Shown here one piece after another: positions 1-9,152 of a stretch of DNA of 64,000 nucleotides. Made by a program: the position numbers and the translations under genes. The stretch's first letter is position 1. Every line of letters begins with the position of its first letter. The stretch comes from MH13 sp042140245 (lineage in GTDB: Bacteria; Pseudomonadota; Alphaproteobacteria; Rhizobiales; MH13), in the NCBI RefSeq assembly GCF_042140245.1, contig NZ_CP159483.1, forward strand, positions 2,790,001-2,854,000. Direction: 5' to 3'. Below the pieces are notes generated by a model, which searched no databases, was not told the origin of the DNA, and saw nothing but the letters and a program-made list of their open reading frames with translations.

Positions 1-527
1 TGCCACCTTTGCGTGAGCGTACCGAAGATGTGCCCGATCTTGTGCGGCACTTCTTTGCCCAAGCGGTTGAAGAGGGTTTGCCGGCAAAGCAAATTGATGG
101 TGCCGCGCTGGATGTGCTGCGTCAGTATCGTTGGCCTGGCAACATTCGTGAGCTTGAGAACCTGGTTCGGCGTCTTGCTGCGCTCTACCCTCAGGATGTG
201 ATAACCGCGCCGATTGTCGAAGATGAATTGCGCACAGCGGTTACCGGCATTGCTCCGTCGGGAGAGCAGGTCGATGCGGACGAAGGGCTGTCTGTTTCTA
301 TCGAGCGCCACTTGGTGCGCTACTTTAAGGACTTTGGGGACGATCTTCCGCCGCCTGGGCTCTATCACCGCATGCTTAAGGAGCTCGAAATCCCGCTTTT
401 TTCTGTCGCTCTAGCCGCCACACGGGGCAACCAGATCAAAGCCGCTGAACTTCTCGGGCTTAATCGGAACACGTTGCGCAAGAAAATTCGTGACTTGGAT
501 ATCCAGGTCATTCGAGGTTCCCGTTAA
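1..527 (+). CDS. ntrC: Nitrogen regulation protein NtrC, C-terminal part (5' end outside window)
   Basis: Sigma-54-dependent response regulator of nitrogen assimilation. Only about the last 175 residues are present; the reading frame is open back to base 3, so the gene is cut by the window edge, not truncated. Visible are the end of the AAA+ domain (PPLRERTEDVPDLVRHF, then WPGNIRELENLV, the usual sensor-2 region) and a C-terminal Fis-type helix-turn-helix (NQIKAAELLGLNRNTLRKKI). The receiver and ATP-binding parts cannot be judged. It lies just upstream of ntrY-ntrX, the normal alphaproteobacterial arrangement, which separates it from other sigma-54 activators. Confidence 0.93.
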   Translation, partial: PPLRERTEDVPDLVRHFFAQAVEEGLPAKQIDGAALDVLRQYRWPGNIRELENLVRRLAALYPQDVITAPIVEDELRTAVTGIAPSGEQVDADEGLSVSIERHLVRYFKDFGDDLPPPGLYHRMLKELEIPLFSVALAATRGNQIKAAELLGLNRNTLRKKIRDLDIQVIRGSR

Positions 528-729
528 CGCTGATCCGCGCCGAAACAGACAGTCCTTGCCGTTTATCTGGCCACTGACCTCTTTTTTGTCATAAATAAAC
601 AACACTGGTGTGCCTCGCATGCCACAGTGACGTGGTTGTCGATTCTTTGGTTCTCCCGTGCTGGACGAACCTTGCTGCGCCTGGAGCACCTCTCGCTTGG
701 TTGATGCCGTCAGTTCAAAACCAACTGTA

Positions 730-3003
730 ATGAACGAAACGCGCCGCTCACGTTCACGGTTGCTTGCGCCTATGCTTGTCGTGCTCTCGGTGGTGTTGGC
801 TGGCGTGACATTTGCGATACTGACCGGTTCTACCGCCATCATTCCGACCCGTGACGTCGTGGTCCGTCTTGTGGTGCTGAATGCTGCAGCAGTGTTCGCG
901 CTTGTTCTGCTTATTGGTCTTGAAGTGCGAAAGATCATACTGGCCCGGCGCGAACGTAAAGCAGGTGCACGGTTACACACACGGATATTGGTGCTTTTCA
1001 GTCTTATTGCTGCCGTGCCCGCTGTGCTGGTGGCAATAGTTGCGACCTTGACTCTCGATCGAGGGCTAGACCGTTGGTTCTCCGAGCGCACACAATCAAT
1101 GGTGGATTTTTCGCTTGTTGTCGCGCGCGCTTATCTGGATGAGTACCGTCAAGTCCTCAACGTGGAGCTGACGGCGGTCGCCAGTGAGCTTGATCGTTCC
1201 AAACCGCTGTATGACTTCGACCCAGAGCGTTTTGCTGAGCATATGTCGAATATCGCGGCGGTGCGTTCTATTCCTTATCTTTCCATTGTCGGCGCAGATG
1301 GCATTGAGATTTTGCGGGCTGACACACGGTTTGCTGAAGGCTATCGACAGCCTGATCCGTCGATGATTGCAAGGGTGACCGGCGATGAGCCGGTATTGAT
1401 TCCGCCCGGTACAACCAACCAAATTGCGGGTCTTATTCGACTGCCGGAATTCAACAACGTCTACCTTTTCATTGCCCGCGCCGTGGATCCGCGCGTGGTT
1501 CAGTACCTGTTGGTGACCGAGCAGAATGCCACCGAGTTTCAGGCCATGCAGGACCGGCGGTTCGGTGTGCAACTTTCCTTTGGTTTTATGTTCCTCGGGC
1601 TGGCGTTGATCATGCTGCTTGCGGCGATGTGGATAGCCATCAGCTTTGCTGATCGCCTCGTGCTTCCTGTGCGTCGTCTCATGGTTGCAGCACAACAGAT
1701 TTCAGCTGGGAATCTCTATGTTCAGGTTCCGGTTCGTCGCGAAGAAGGTGATCTGGCGGTGCTTGGTCAAAGCTTCAATCGAATGACAAATGACCTGCGT
1801 TCGCAGCGAAACGAGCTTGTTGATGCGAAAGATCAGATCGATGGTCGCCGAAGGTTCACCGAGGCAGTGCTGGCGGGTGTGTCGGCGGGGGTGATTGGTG
1901 TTGATCGCGCTATGCGTATCACGCTGATGAACCGATCGGCCTGCCAGTTGCTCGACGTCGAAGAAGCCGCAATGTTGGGGCGTTCCATCAGCACGGCAGT
2001 TCCAGAATTTTCCTCGCTTTTTTCTGGCTCTATCAATGAGCAGCTCGGTCGACGACCTGCTCGCGAAGTTCGCATCGAGAGAGGGGAGCATCAGCGTATT
2101 CTGACAGTCAACATTACTGTCGAAGCCAGTGATGATGGCGCTATTCAAGGTGCAGTTATGACGTTTGACGATGTGTCTGACTTGGTTGCTGCCCAGCGCT
2201 CGAGCGCATGGGCCGACATTGCTCGGCGTATTGCTCATGAAATCAAAAATCCGCTCACGCCTATCCAGCTATCTGCCGAGCGATTGAAGCGTCGTTATGG
2301 GAAGAAACTGACGGAAGACACCGAAGTGTTTGACCAGTGTACAGACACGATCATTCGCCAAGTCGAAGATATCGGCAAGATGGTCGATGAATTCTCGTCC
2401 TTCGCTCGGATGCCGAAGCCAGAGTTTGCTCCCGGCGACTTGGCGACTGTGATCCGCGACACAGTTTTCCTCATGGATAACGGATACCCTGACATTCGTT
2501 TCACCGCCGAGCTTGAACCCGGTGGGATGCCGCTCTCACTTGATGGCCGATTGATGGGACATGTGTTCACCAACCTTCTCAAGAACGCCGCCGAGGGTAT
2601 TACCTCACGTGGTGAGCAGGACGGCGAGGCCAGCCCTGAAGGTCATGTACAAGTGAATGCGCGGCGGCGAGAGGATGGAATGTACATCGTGGATGTCGCT
2701 GACGATGGCATCGGATTTCCCAAGACAGGCCGCGCGCAATTGCTTGAGCCTTACATGACGACTCGTGAGAAGGGTACTGGATTGGGTTTGGCCATTGTGC
2801 GGCGCATTGTGGAGGACCACGGAGGAACTTTGCGTCTGCTTGACGGCGAGCAAGCCAGCGTACCGACACATGGCGCCCTAGTTCGATTGACCCTGCCTGC
2901 CGCTGGAAGCGATGCGGAGTCAAAAGACAATCAAGATACAAACGAACAGCCTTTTGCCGACGATGGATACGCGTCGCAGCAGGTGAAGGAGCATAACGCG
3001 TGA
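730..3003 (+). CDS. ntrY: Sensor histidine kinase NtrY
   Basis: Membrane-bound histidine kinase, partner of NtrX, linked in alphaproteobacteria to nitrogen and redox/envelope signalling. The ATG at 730 is preferred; the frame also allows a GTG at 658, but the extra 24 residues look non-coding. From the ATG (757 aa) there are two N-terminal membrane helices, a third at about 80-105, a periplasmic stretch, a fourth helix at about 285-305, a HAMP linker, a PAS-like domain, the phospho-acceptor box RRIAHEIKNPLTPIQ with His503, and an ATPase domain ending in DDGIGFP and GTGLGLAI. The stop overlaps the ntrX start (GTGA), implying translational coupling. Confidence 0.95.
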   Translation: MNETRRSRSRLLAPMLVVLSVVLAGVTFAILTGSTAIIPTRDVVVRLVVLNAAAVFALVLLIGLEVRKIILARRERKAGARLHTRILVLFSLIAAVPAVLVAIVATLTLDRGLDRWFSERTQSMVDFSLVVARAYLDEYRQVLNVELTAVASELDRSKPLYDFDPERFAEHMSNIAAVRSIPYLSIVGADGIEILRADTRFAEGYRQPDPSMIARVTGDEPVLIPPGTTNQIAGLIRLPEFNNVYLFIARAVDPRVVQYLLVTEQNATEFQAMQDRRFGVQLSFGFMFLGLALIMLLAAMWIAISFADRLVLPVRRLMVAAQQISAGNLYVQVPVRREEGDLAVLGQSFNRMTNDLRSQRNELVDAKDQIDGRRRFTEAVLAGVSAGVIGVDRAMRITLMNRSACQLLDVEEAAMLGRSISTAVPEFSSLFSGSINEQLGRRPAREVRIERGEHQRILTVNITVEASDDGAIQGAVMTFDDVSDLVAAQRSSAWADIARRIAHEIKNPLTPIQLSAERLKRRYGKKLTEDTEVFDQCTDTIIRQVEDIGKMVDEFSSFARMPKPEFAPGDLATVIRDTVFLMDNGYPDIRFTAELEPGGMPLSLDGRLMGHVFTNLLKNAAEGITSRGEQDGEASPEGHVQVNARRREDGMYIVDVADDGIGFPKTGRAQLLEPYMTTREKGTGLGLAIVRRIVEDHGGTLRLLDGEQASVPTHGALVRLTLPAAGSDAESKDNQDTNEQPFADDGYASQQVKEHNA

Positions 3004-4367
3004 GTGGTGATATTCTAATCGTTGATGATGAGGCTGACATCCGCGAACTCGTCGCTGGTATTCTGGACGATGAAGGGTACACCACCAGGCTTGCTGGCAA
3101 CGCAGACGAAGCTTTGCAGGCGATCGAGAAACGTCGCCCAAATCTAGTCTTCTTGGATATCTGGATGCAAGGAAGCCGGCTGGACGGTATGCAGCTTCTG
3201 GATGTTGTCAGATCTTCTTATCCAGACTTGCCCGTGGTGATGATTTCGGGCCACGGCACGATCGATACAGCCGTGAATGCTATCAAGACGGGTGCTTTTG
3301 ACTTTATTGAAAAGCCTTTCAAGTCTGATCGCCTGCTTCATGTTGCTATGCGTGCTCTGGAGACAACGGCCCTAAAGCGCGAAATTAGCGAACTGCGCCA
3401 AACATCAGGTGTTGAATACACACTTGTTGGATCCTCGCAGGAAATGAACACGCTACGGGCACAGATCGACCGCCTCGCACCCACGAACTCACGGGTTATG
3501 ATTATGGGGGCGTCGGGCAGCGGCAAAGAACTGGTTGCTCGTGCAATCCACGACAAATCCCGTCGCTCCAACGGGCCGTTTGTGGTGCTTAATGCCGCCA
3601 ACATCTCTCCCGAAACAATGGAGTTGGAGCTTTTTGGAACCGAAGCCGAGCCAGGTACACCTCGTAAGGTTGGGGCGCTTGAAGAGGCTCATGGCGGGAC
3701 GCTTTATCTTGATGAAGTGTCAGAAATGCCGCGCGATACCCAATCCAAGATCATGCGTGTCTTGGTCGATCAAACATTTACCCGTGTTGGGGGATCAACG
3801 CGTGTGCAGGTGGATGTGCGCGTGTTGTCATCGTCTTCAGTACCGCTGGAACCGCTGATTGAAACTGATGCGTTTCGTTCCGACCTCTATCACCGTCTGG
3901 CCGTCGTGCCGCTTCCGGTGCCCTCGCTTGCTGAGCGGCGTTCAGATATCCCAGAACTCGTCCAACACTTTATGCAACAGCTTTCTAAAGCCAGCGGTCT
4001 GCCAACGCGTCAGATCGCCGATGACGCTATGACCATCCTACAAACGCACGATTGGCCAGGAAATGTGCGCCAACTGCGAAACAATGTAGAACGCTTAATG
4101 ATCTTAGCACGCGGCGAAAATGGTTCTCACGTGACCGCGGATCTCTTGCCGCCGGACGTTTCATCGCTGCTCCCAAAAACGGCTAGTATGGGCAGTGAAC
4201 ATCTTATGGGCATGCCTCTTCGTGATGCGCGAGAGTTGTTTGAGCGAGACTATCTTTCTTCTCAAATCAATCGGTTTAACGGGAACATCTCTAAGACTGC
4301 AGAGTTTATCGGCATGGAACGCTCCGCCTTGCACCGAAAACTCAAGTCATTGGGCCTTAACGGGTGA
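3000..4367 (+). CDS. ntrX: Response regulator NtrX
   Basis: Partner of NtrY. The GTG start overlaps the ntrY stop. The receiver domain has the acidic pair D9/D10 and phospho-acceptor Asp53 (VFLDIW). The AAA+ domain at about 140-370 has Walker A (GASGSGKELVARA) and Walker B (GGTLYLDEVSEM). A Fis-type HTH closes the protein (NISKTAEFIGMERSALHRKL). The GAFTGA loop that contacts sigma-54 in NtrC is absent: after ELFGTEAE the sequence runs PGTPRKVGALEEAHGG. This fits reports that alphaproteobacterial NtrX proteins can act without sigma-54; the functional consequence here is inferred. Confidence 0.95.
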   Translation: MSGDILIVDDEADIRELVAGILDDEGYTTRLAGNADEALQAIEKRRPNLVFLDIWMQGSRLDGMQLLDVVRSSYPDLPVVMISGHGTIDTAVNAIKTGAFDFIEKPFKSDRLLHVAMRALETTALKREISELRQTSGVEYTLVGSSQEMNTLRAQIDRLAPTNSRVMIMGASGSGKELVARAIHDKSRRSNGPFVVLNAANISPETMELELFGTEAEPGTPRKVGALEEAHGGTLYLDEVSEMPRDTQSKIMRVLVDQTFTRVGGSTRVQVDVRVLSSSSVPLEPLIETDAFRSDLYHRLAVVPLPVPSLAERRSDIPELVQHFMQQLSKASGLPTRQIADDAMTILQTHDWPGNVRQLRNNVERLMILARGENGSHVTADLLPPDVSSLLPKTASMGSEHLMGMPLRDARELFERDYLSSQINRFNGNISKTAEFIGMERSALHRKLKSLGLNG

Positions 4368-4463
4368 TTGGCACATCGGCTTGAAATGTGCGACCAGTGA
4401 GCGATGGATGATCGCGCTCGACGCGATATTCATCACGAACAGAACACAGGGACTCCATAGCCG

Positions 4464-5840
4464 ATGCGAGTAGTGATTTGCGGGGCAGGGCAGGTTGGCT
4501 TTGGTATCGCAGAGCGATTGTCGCGTGAAAACAACGACGTCTCTGTTATCGATACTTCTGCACGCCTCGTGCAAGCGATCCGAGACTCTTTGGATGTGCG
4601 TGGTGTTGTTGGTCACGGATCGCACCCTGATGCCCTGGTGCAGGCAGGCATTGAGCAGGCTGATATGATCGTTGCTGTCACCTTGTATGATGAGGTGAAC
4701 ATGATCGCCTGTCAGGTGGCCCACTCTCTTTTCAATGTGCCGACAAAAGTCGCACGCATCCGTGCGCAGAGCTATCTGGAGAAGCAGTACGCTTCGCTGT
4801 TTTCACGCGATAATCTGCCAATTGATGTCATTATCTCGCCTGAGATTGAGGTCGGCGAGATGGTGCTCCGTCGGTTGGCGTTGCCAGGCGCGTTGGATTC
4901 AGCGCGCTTTGCCGATGAGCGTATCTCGGTCGTTGGTGTTTATCTGCGTGAAGACTGTCCTGTGATCGACACTCCTCTGCGTCAGCTGTCTGGTCTCTTT
5001 CCGGAACTCAAAGCCACAGTGGTCGGTGTGTTGCGCAACGACAGCATGTTTGTCCCGCGCTCTGATGATGCCATGCTTGCTGGTGATGTGGCCTACTTTG
5101 CCGCTGATCGCGATCAGGTCCGGCGCACGCTTGGTATCTTTGGCCGTGAAGAGACTGAAGCAAGTCGGGTGGTGATCGCCGGCGGAGGCAATATCGGCCT
5201 CTATGTGGCGCAAGCTCTTGAAGCACGCCAATCACGCACCAAGGTGAAAATCATTGAGCAAGATCGAGAGCGCGCGGTTGAAATTGCCGACGATCTCTCG
5301 CGAACCGTCATCTTGCACGGCAGCGCTCTCAGCCAAGATATATTGAACGAGAGTGACATTGGCCAAACAGATACGATGGTTGCGCTGACCAACGATGACC
5401 AAGTTAACATCCTCTCCTGCGTTATGGCTAAGCGTTTGGGCGTGCGGCAGAACTTGGCGCTTATCAACAACAGTTCCTATCCACCTCTAGCCCAATCGCT
5501 TGGCATCGATGCCTATGTTAACCCGCGCCAGGTGACGATTTCGCGTGTTTTGCAGCATGTTCGCAAAGGGCGTATCCGCCAGGTACACTCGCTTCAAGAT
5601 GGTGCTGCTGAGGTGATAGAAGCTGAGGCGCTTGACACCTCACCATTAGTTGGCGCGCATCTGCGAGACCTAGACTTGCCAGACGGTCTTCGTATTGGTG
5701 CTATTTTGCGAGGGTCGAAAGTGATTATGCCAGACGGAGAGACGACCGTGAAGGCCGGCGATCGTGTGGTGATGTTCGCGCTTGCTGGCCAAGTGAAACG
5801 GGTGGAGCAATTGTTCCGTGTTTCTCTTGAGTTTTTCTAG
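4464..5840 (+). CDS. trkA: Trk system potassium uptake regulatory subunit TrkA
   Basis: Cytoplasmic NAD(H)-binding subunit that gates the TrkH potassium channel. The 458 residues form two tandem RCK units: Rossmann motif GAGQVGFGIAERL at residues 7-19 and a second GGGNIGLYVAQAL at about residue 234, each followed by an RCK-C domain (second one about 375-455). Length matches full-size proteobacterial TrkA. The ATG at 4464 follows ntrX by 96 nt, and trkH begins 42 nt downstream, so ntrYX-trkAH may be one transcript. No regulatory element was recognised in the gap. Confidence 0.95.
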   Translation: MRVVICGAGQVGFGIAERLSRENNDVSVIDTSARLVQAIRDSLDVRGVVGHGSHPDALVQAGIEQADMIVAVTLYDEVNMIACQVAHSLFNVPTKVARIRAQSYLEKQYASLFSRDNLPIDVIISPEIEVGEMVLRRLALPGALDSARFADERISVVGVYLREDCPVIDTPLRQLSGLFPELKATVVGVLRNDSMFVPRSDDAMLAGDVAYFAADRDQVRRTLGIFGREETEASRVVIAGGGNIGLYVAQALEARQSRTKVKIIEQDRERAVEIADDLSRTVILHGSALSQDILNESDIGQTDTMVALTNDDQVNILSCVMAKRLGVRQNLALINNSSYPPLAQSLGIDAYVNPRQVTISRVLQHVRKGRIRQVHSLQDGAAEVIEAEALDTSPLVGAHLRDLDLPDGLRIGAILRGSKVIMPDGETTVKAGDRVVMFALAGQVKRVEQLFRVSLEFF

Positions 5841-5882
5841 ACTTAGAATGGCTTGTGCTGAAACAACCTTGATGGCGGTGCG

Positions 5883-7325
5883 ATGCTTGTAGGGCTTCGT
5901 GCTCTGGCGGCCGTTTGTTTCACCATGGCGTTGGCCATGATCATGTGCGCTGCTATTGGTTTGGGGCAGGGCGATGGCGCTTCTGTATCCCTCTTTGCGG
6001 GACAGGCGGGTGTGCTGGTTTTCTTCGCCACAGCTGTGCGCCTTGCTTTTGCTGGTCGACGTGCACCGCTGACCCGAACAATCAGTTTTCGGGTCCTGAT
6101 CCTCGCATGGGTTTTGGCGCCAGTTCTCGCCACGCCCCCTTTTTTGTTGCTCACCGACCTTCCCTTGCACTTGGCTTTTTTCGAGGCCACATCGGCGATC
6201 ACCACAACCGGTGCAACGGCCATTGAGAATCTAGCTTCCGTGCCGTTGTCCATCATTGGCTGGCGGGCTTGGTTGCAGTGGCTTGGTGGTCTGGCGACGC
6301 TTATGTCTATCATTGTGGTTCTAGCGCCCGCTGGGGCCGGGGGAACACCTTTGCTGCGACTGGGGGGAGACACGCAGCAGATACTAGAAAACCGTGTGCG
6401 AGGTGTATTTGGTGCGTACTTGGCAGTCACACTTGCTTGTTTTGCATTACTGCTGGCGTCCAACATCGGTGCGTTCGATGCCTTCGCCCTGTCCCTGACC
6501 ACTGTTTCAACCGGGGGTATGATGCCGCGGCCAGGCACGCTGAGCGACTACAATGCACCGCTGGCTGAGTGGACAATCGGTTTGTTTATGCTGATCGGTG
6601 CATCCAGTTTGATGTGGCACCGCTTGGTGGCGACCGGTCGCCTAGGCCGCTCAATCACGCTTTTGGAAAGTGTAGCGCTGATAGGATTGGCTGGCGCGCT
6701 TGGGGTTGCATACGCTGTAGCCTTTGCGCTGGCTGCTGGCTCTGGAACAGTTCTGGGGCCAATCACGGCGCTGCGCGAGGGCTTCGTAACGGCAGCCTCG
6801 CTTGTTTCAACAACAGGCTTTGAGGCTCGCAATGCCGGTGCGTCTGTCTTACCGTTGTCGTTGGTTTTGGTGGTGATCCTGATTGGTGGTGGAATGTTTT
6901 CCACTGCAGGGGGTGTCAAACTCTATCGCGTAGCACTTATGGCGCGCCACAGTTTGAAAGAGCTTGAGCATATCATTTATCCCAATGCTGTTCACACCGA
7001 TCATTTAGGTCGATTTGCTTATGACACCGATGGCATGCGCGCCATTTGGACCGCACTTGTGTTGTTCTTTGTCGTTTGGGCAGGATGTGGCGTCCTCTTA
7101 GCGCTTACTGGCTTGCCGCCCGAGGCCGCCTTGGTCGCCGCGCTGAGCGCGTTGGCGAATGCTGGACCCGTCTATACATTCGGTTGGTCTCCGCCCCATG
7201 CGTGGCCAGGCTATTTTGAGTTTGGACCGCTTGCCAGTGGAGCACTGAGCCTGACCATGCTTGCTGGGCGCCTTGAGATCATCGGTTTGGTTGCAGGGTT
7301 TAGCGTCTTGTTTTTTAGGCGTTAG
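5883..7325 (+). CDS. trkH: Trk/Ktr potassium channel subunit TrkH
   Basis: Inner-membrane potassium translocation subunit that assembles with TrkA. The 480-residue protein is hydrophobic throughout. The four selectivity-filter repeats are visible, each with the filter glycine: SAITTTGAT, LTTVSTGGMMP, SLVSTTGFE and SALANAGPVYT. Repeat-linking helices such as WLQWLGGLATL are present. It directly follows trkA. The start at 5883 (ATGCTTGTAGGG) gives the usual length; no strong Shine-Dalgarno is visible. Confidence 0.94.
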   Translation: MLVGLRALAAVCFTMALAMIMCAAIGLGQGDGASVSLFAGQAGVLVFFATAVRLAFAGRRAPLTRTISFRVLILAWVLAPVLATPPFLLLTDLPLHLAFFEATSAITTTGATAIENLASVPLSIIGWRAWLQWLGGLATLMSIIVVLAPAGAGGTPLLRLGGDTQQILENRVRGVFGAYLAVTLACFALLLASNIGAFDAFALSLTTVSTGGMMPRPGTLSDYNAPLAEWTIGLFMLIGASSLMWHRLVATGRLGRSITLLESVALIGLAGALGVAYAVAFALAAGSGTVLGPITALREGFVTAASLVSTTGFEARNAGASVLPLSLVLVVILIGGGMFSTAGGVKLYRVALMARHSLKELEHIIYPNAVHTDHLGRFAYDTDGMRAIWTALVLFFVVWAGCGVLLALTGLPPEAALVAALSALANAGPVYTFGWSPPHAWPGYFEFGPLASGALSLTMLAGRLEIIGLVAGFSVLFFRR

Positions 7326-7469
7326 TTGTTCTGCGCAACGCAGGCATGAAAGACCAAATCTCCCCTCAAAACTCTTTGGCTCGTGAAAAAGCCGTGCTAG
7401 CGTAGCCGTCTGAACACATGAGGGTGTGTTTTGATTTGTGCGGCCAACAACAACGACCAGGGGGTAACC

Positions 7470-7724
7470 ATGGCAAACGAGCGAACCCAAAATCTGCAAG
7501 ACGCCTTTCTTAATCATGTGCGTAAGCAGAAAGCGTCGTTGACTATCTTTTTGGTCAACGGGGTGAAGCTTCAGGGCATTGTGACCTGGTTTGACAATTT
7601 CTGCATATTGTTGCGCCGTGATGGCCATTCGCAGCTTGTTTATAAGCATGCTATTTCCACCATCATGCCAGCACAACCGGTGCAACTGTTTGATCCGTCC
7701 GATGAAGATCGCGCTGACGGATAA
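7470..7724 (+). CDS. hfq: RNA-binding protein Hfq
   Basis: Hexameric Sm-like chaperone that pairs small RNAs with mRNAs. The start at 7470 is chosen because AGGGGG lies 5 nt upstream and the protein then begins MANERTQNLQDAF; an upstream ATT-type extension to 7431 in the same frame adds residues unlike Hfq. The 84-residue product has the Sm1 strand region (FLVNGVKLQGIVTWFD) and the Sm2 signature YKHAIST, with a short acidic tail. hflX begins 11 nt later, the common hfq-hflX pair. Confidence 0.97.
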   Translation: MANERTQNLQDAFLNHVRKQKASLTIFLVNGVKLQGIVTWFDNFCILLRRDGHSQLVYKHAISTIMPAQPVQLFDPSDEDRADG

Positions 7725-7735
7725 AAGGATAATCC

Positions 7736-9145
7736 TTGACCGTTGAAACAAGCGATACCGATCGCAAACCTGCTGGAAAGCCCCGTTTCCAGATTGAAGA
7801 CACACGCGCCAAAGAAACTCGCACCGCCGTCATTGTCCCCGTCATCTCCGGTCGCGCAGCAAAGCGGGCAGGAGAAGCTGGCGGACGTGCCGTAAGTGAA
7901 CAGCGCTCACTGGATGCACGCCGGCAAGAAGCTGTTGGGCTGGCCGCCGCGATCAGTTTAGATGTTGTTTTTGTTGAACTTTTAGCGCTTCAAACGCCGC
8001 GTCCTGCGACACTTTTAGGCGTCGGTAAGGTTGAAGAGATTGCGAAGCGCGTAGCCCAAGAACACATCGAACTCGTTGTTATTGACCACGAGTTGACACC
8101 TATTCAGCAACGCAATCTCGAGCGCGCTTTGGAGGCCAAAGTTGTTGATCGCACCGGTCTTATTTTAGAGATCTTTGGACGGCGCGCTCAAACCCGCGAA
8201 GGGACATTGCAGGTTGATTTGGCGCATCTGACCTATCAGAAAAGCCGGCTTGTGCGCTCCTGGACCCACCTGGAACGTCAGCGAGGCGGGAAAGGGTTCC
8301 TTGGTGGCCCCGGTGAAACACAGATCGAGTCTGATCGACGCGTTATTCAAGAGAAGATCACGCGCCTGAAGGGCCAACTTGAGGAGGTTCGGCGGACGCG
8401 GACTTTACATCGCTCACGTCGACAGGAAGTGCCTGCGCCTACCGTGGCTTTGATTGGTTACACCAACGCGGGTAAGTCCACCCTGTTCAATCGTATTGTC
8501 GATGAGAAAGTGATGGCAAAGGACCTGCTGTTTGCCACGCTCGATCCCACTCTTCGAAAGGTGCAATTGCCTAGGGGGACAGAGGTTATTCTGTCCGACA
8601 CTGTTGGGTTTATCTCAAACCTGCCCACCTCTTTGATCGCCGCGTTTCGCGCCACTTTGGAAGAGGTGCTTGAAGCCGATCTTATTGTTCATGTGCGTGA
8701 TATCACACACCCAGAGACCGATGCACAACGTGCTGATGTCATTGATGTTCTTGCACAATTGGGTGTGGTGGACCGCGACGGTCAAAGTGACCGCGCGATG
8801 ATTGAAGCTTGGAACAAAATCGATTTGATGGATGCGGGCACCTTGGATGTCACGCTACGCCAAGCAGAGGTGCAAGGCGCGCGCGTTCTGGCTGTTTCTG
8901 CGGTGAGCGGGCAGGGGCTCAGTGCTTTGCTCTCCCAGATTGAGAAAGAGATTGCAGCTACACGTCAGGAAGAAACGTTCCTTGTTCCTGTTGAGGATGG
9001 TGAAGGACGTGCTTGGGTTTTTGCCAATGCAACAGTGCTAGACGAAGTCATTTTAGAGGACGGGTCAACACAGGTTCGCGTGGCTATGACACCCCGGCGC
9101 ATGGCCCATGCGAGGGCGCGGTTTGGAGCTGCTACGCCAGCGTAG
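7736..9145 (+). CDS. hflX: Ribosome-associated GTPase HflX
   Basis: GTPase that splits or rescues stalled 70S ribosomes. A TTG start at 7736 is supported by AAAAGGAT 5 nt upstream and by immediate linkage to hfq. In the 469 aa product the HflX N-terminal domain (residues about 50-200, including LLGVGKVEEI and the glycine-rich GGKGFLGGPGETQIE) precedes the G domain: G1 GYTNAGKST, G3 DTVGFI, G4 NKID. A further ~60 residues form the C-terminal domain. It converges with mazG, with an 7-nt gap. Confidence 0.96.
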   Translation: MTVETSDTDRKPAGKPRFQIEDTRAKETRTAVIVPVISGRAAKRAGEAGGRAVSEQRSLDARRQEAVGLAAAISLDVVFVELLALQTPRPATLLGVGKVEEIAKRVAQEHIELVVIDHELTPIQQRNLERALEAKVVDRTGLILEIFGRRAQTREGTLQVDLAHLTYQKSRLVRSWTHLERQRGGKGFLGGPGETQIESDRRVIQEKITRLKGQLEEVRRTRTLHRSRRQEVPAPTVALIGYTNAGKSTLFNRIVDEKVMAKDLLFATLDPTLRKVQLPRGTEVILSDTVGFISNLPTSLIAAFRATLEEVLEADLIVHVRDITHPETDAQRADVIDVLAQLGVVDRDGQSDRAMIEAWNKIDLMDAGTLDVTLRQAEVQGARVLAVSAVSGQGLSALLSQIEKEIAATRQEETFLVPVEDGEGRAWVFANATVLDEVILEDGSTQVRVAMTPRRMAHARARFGAATPA

Positions 9146-9152
9146 AACACTA

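Noticed and set aside
411..1091. Minus-strand open frame opposite ntrC/ntrY
   Set aside because: Arg/Ser/Thr-rich translation without family features, antisense to well-supported NtrY and the ntrC-ntrY gap.
5843..6538. Minus-strand open frame opposite trkH
   Set aside because: Ala/Arg-rich composition typical of the antisense strand of a membrane-protein gene; TrkH motifs on the plus strand are clear.
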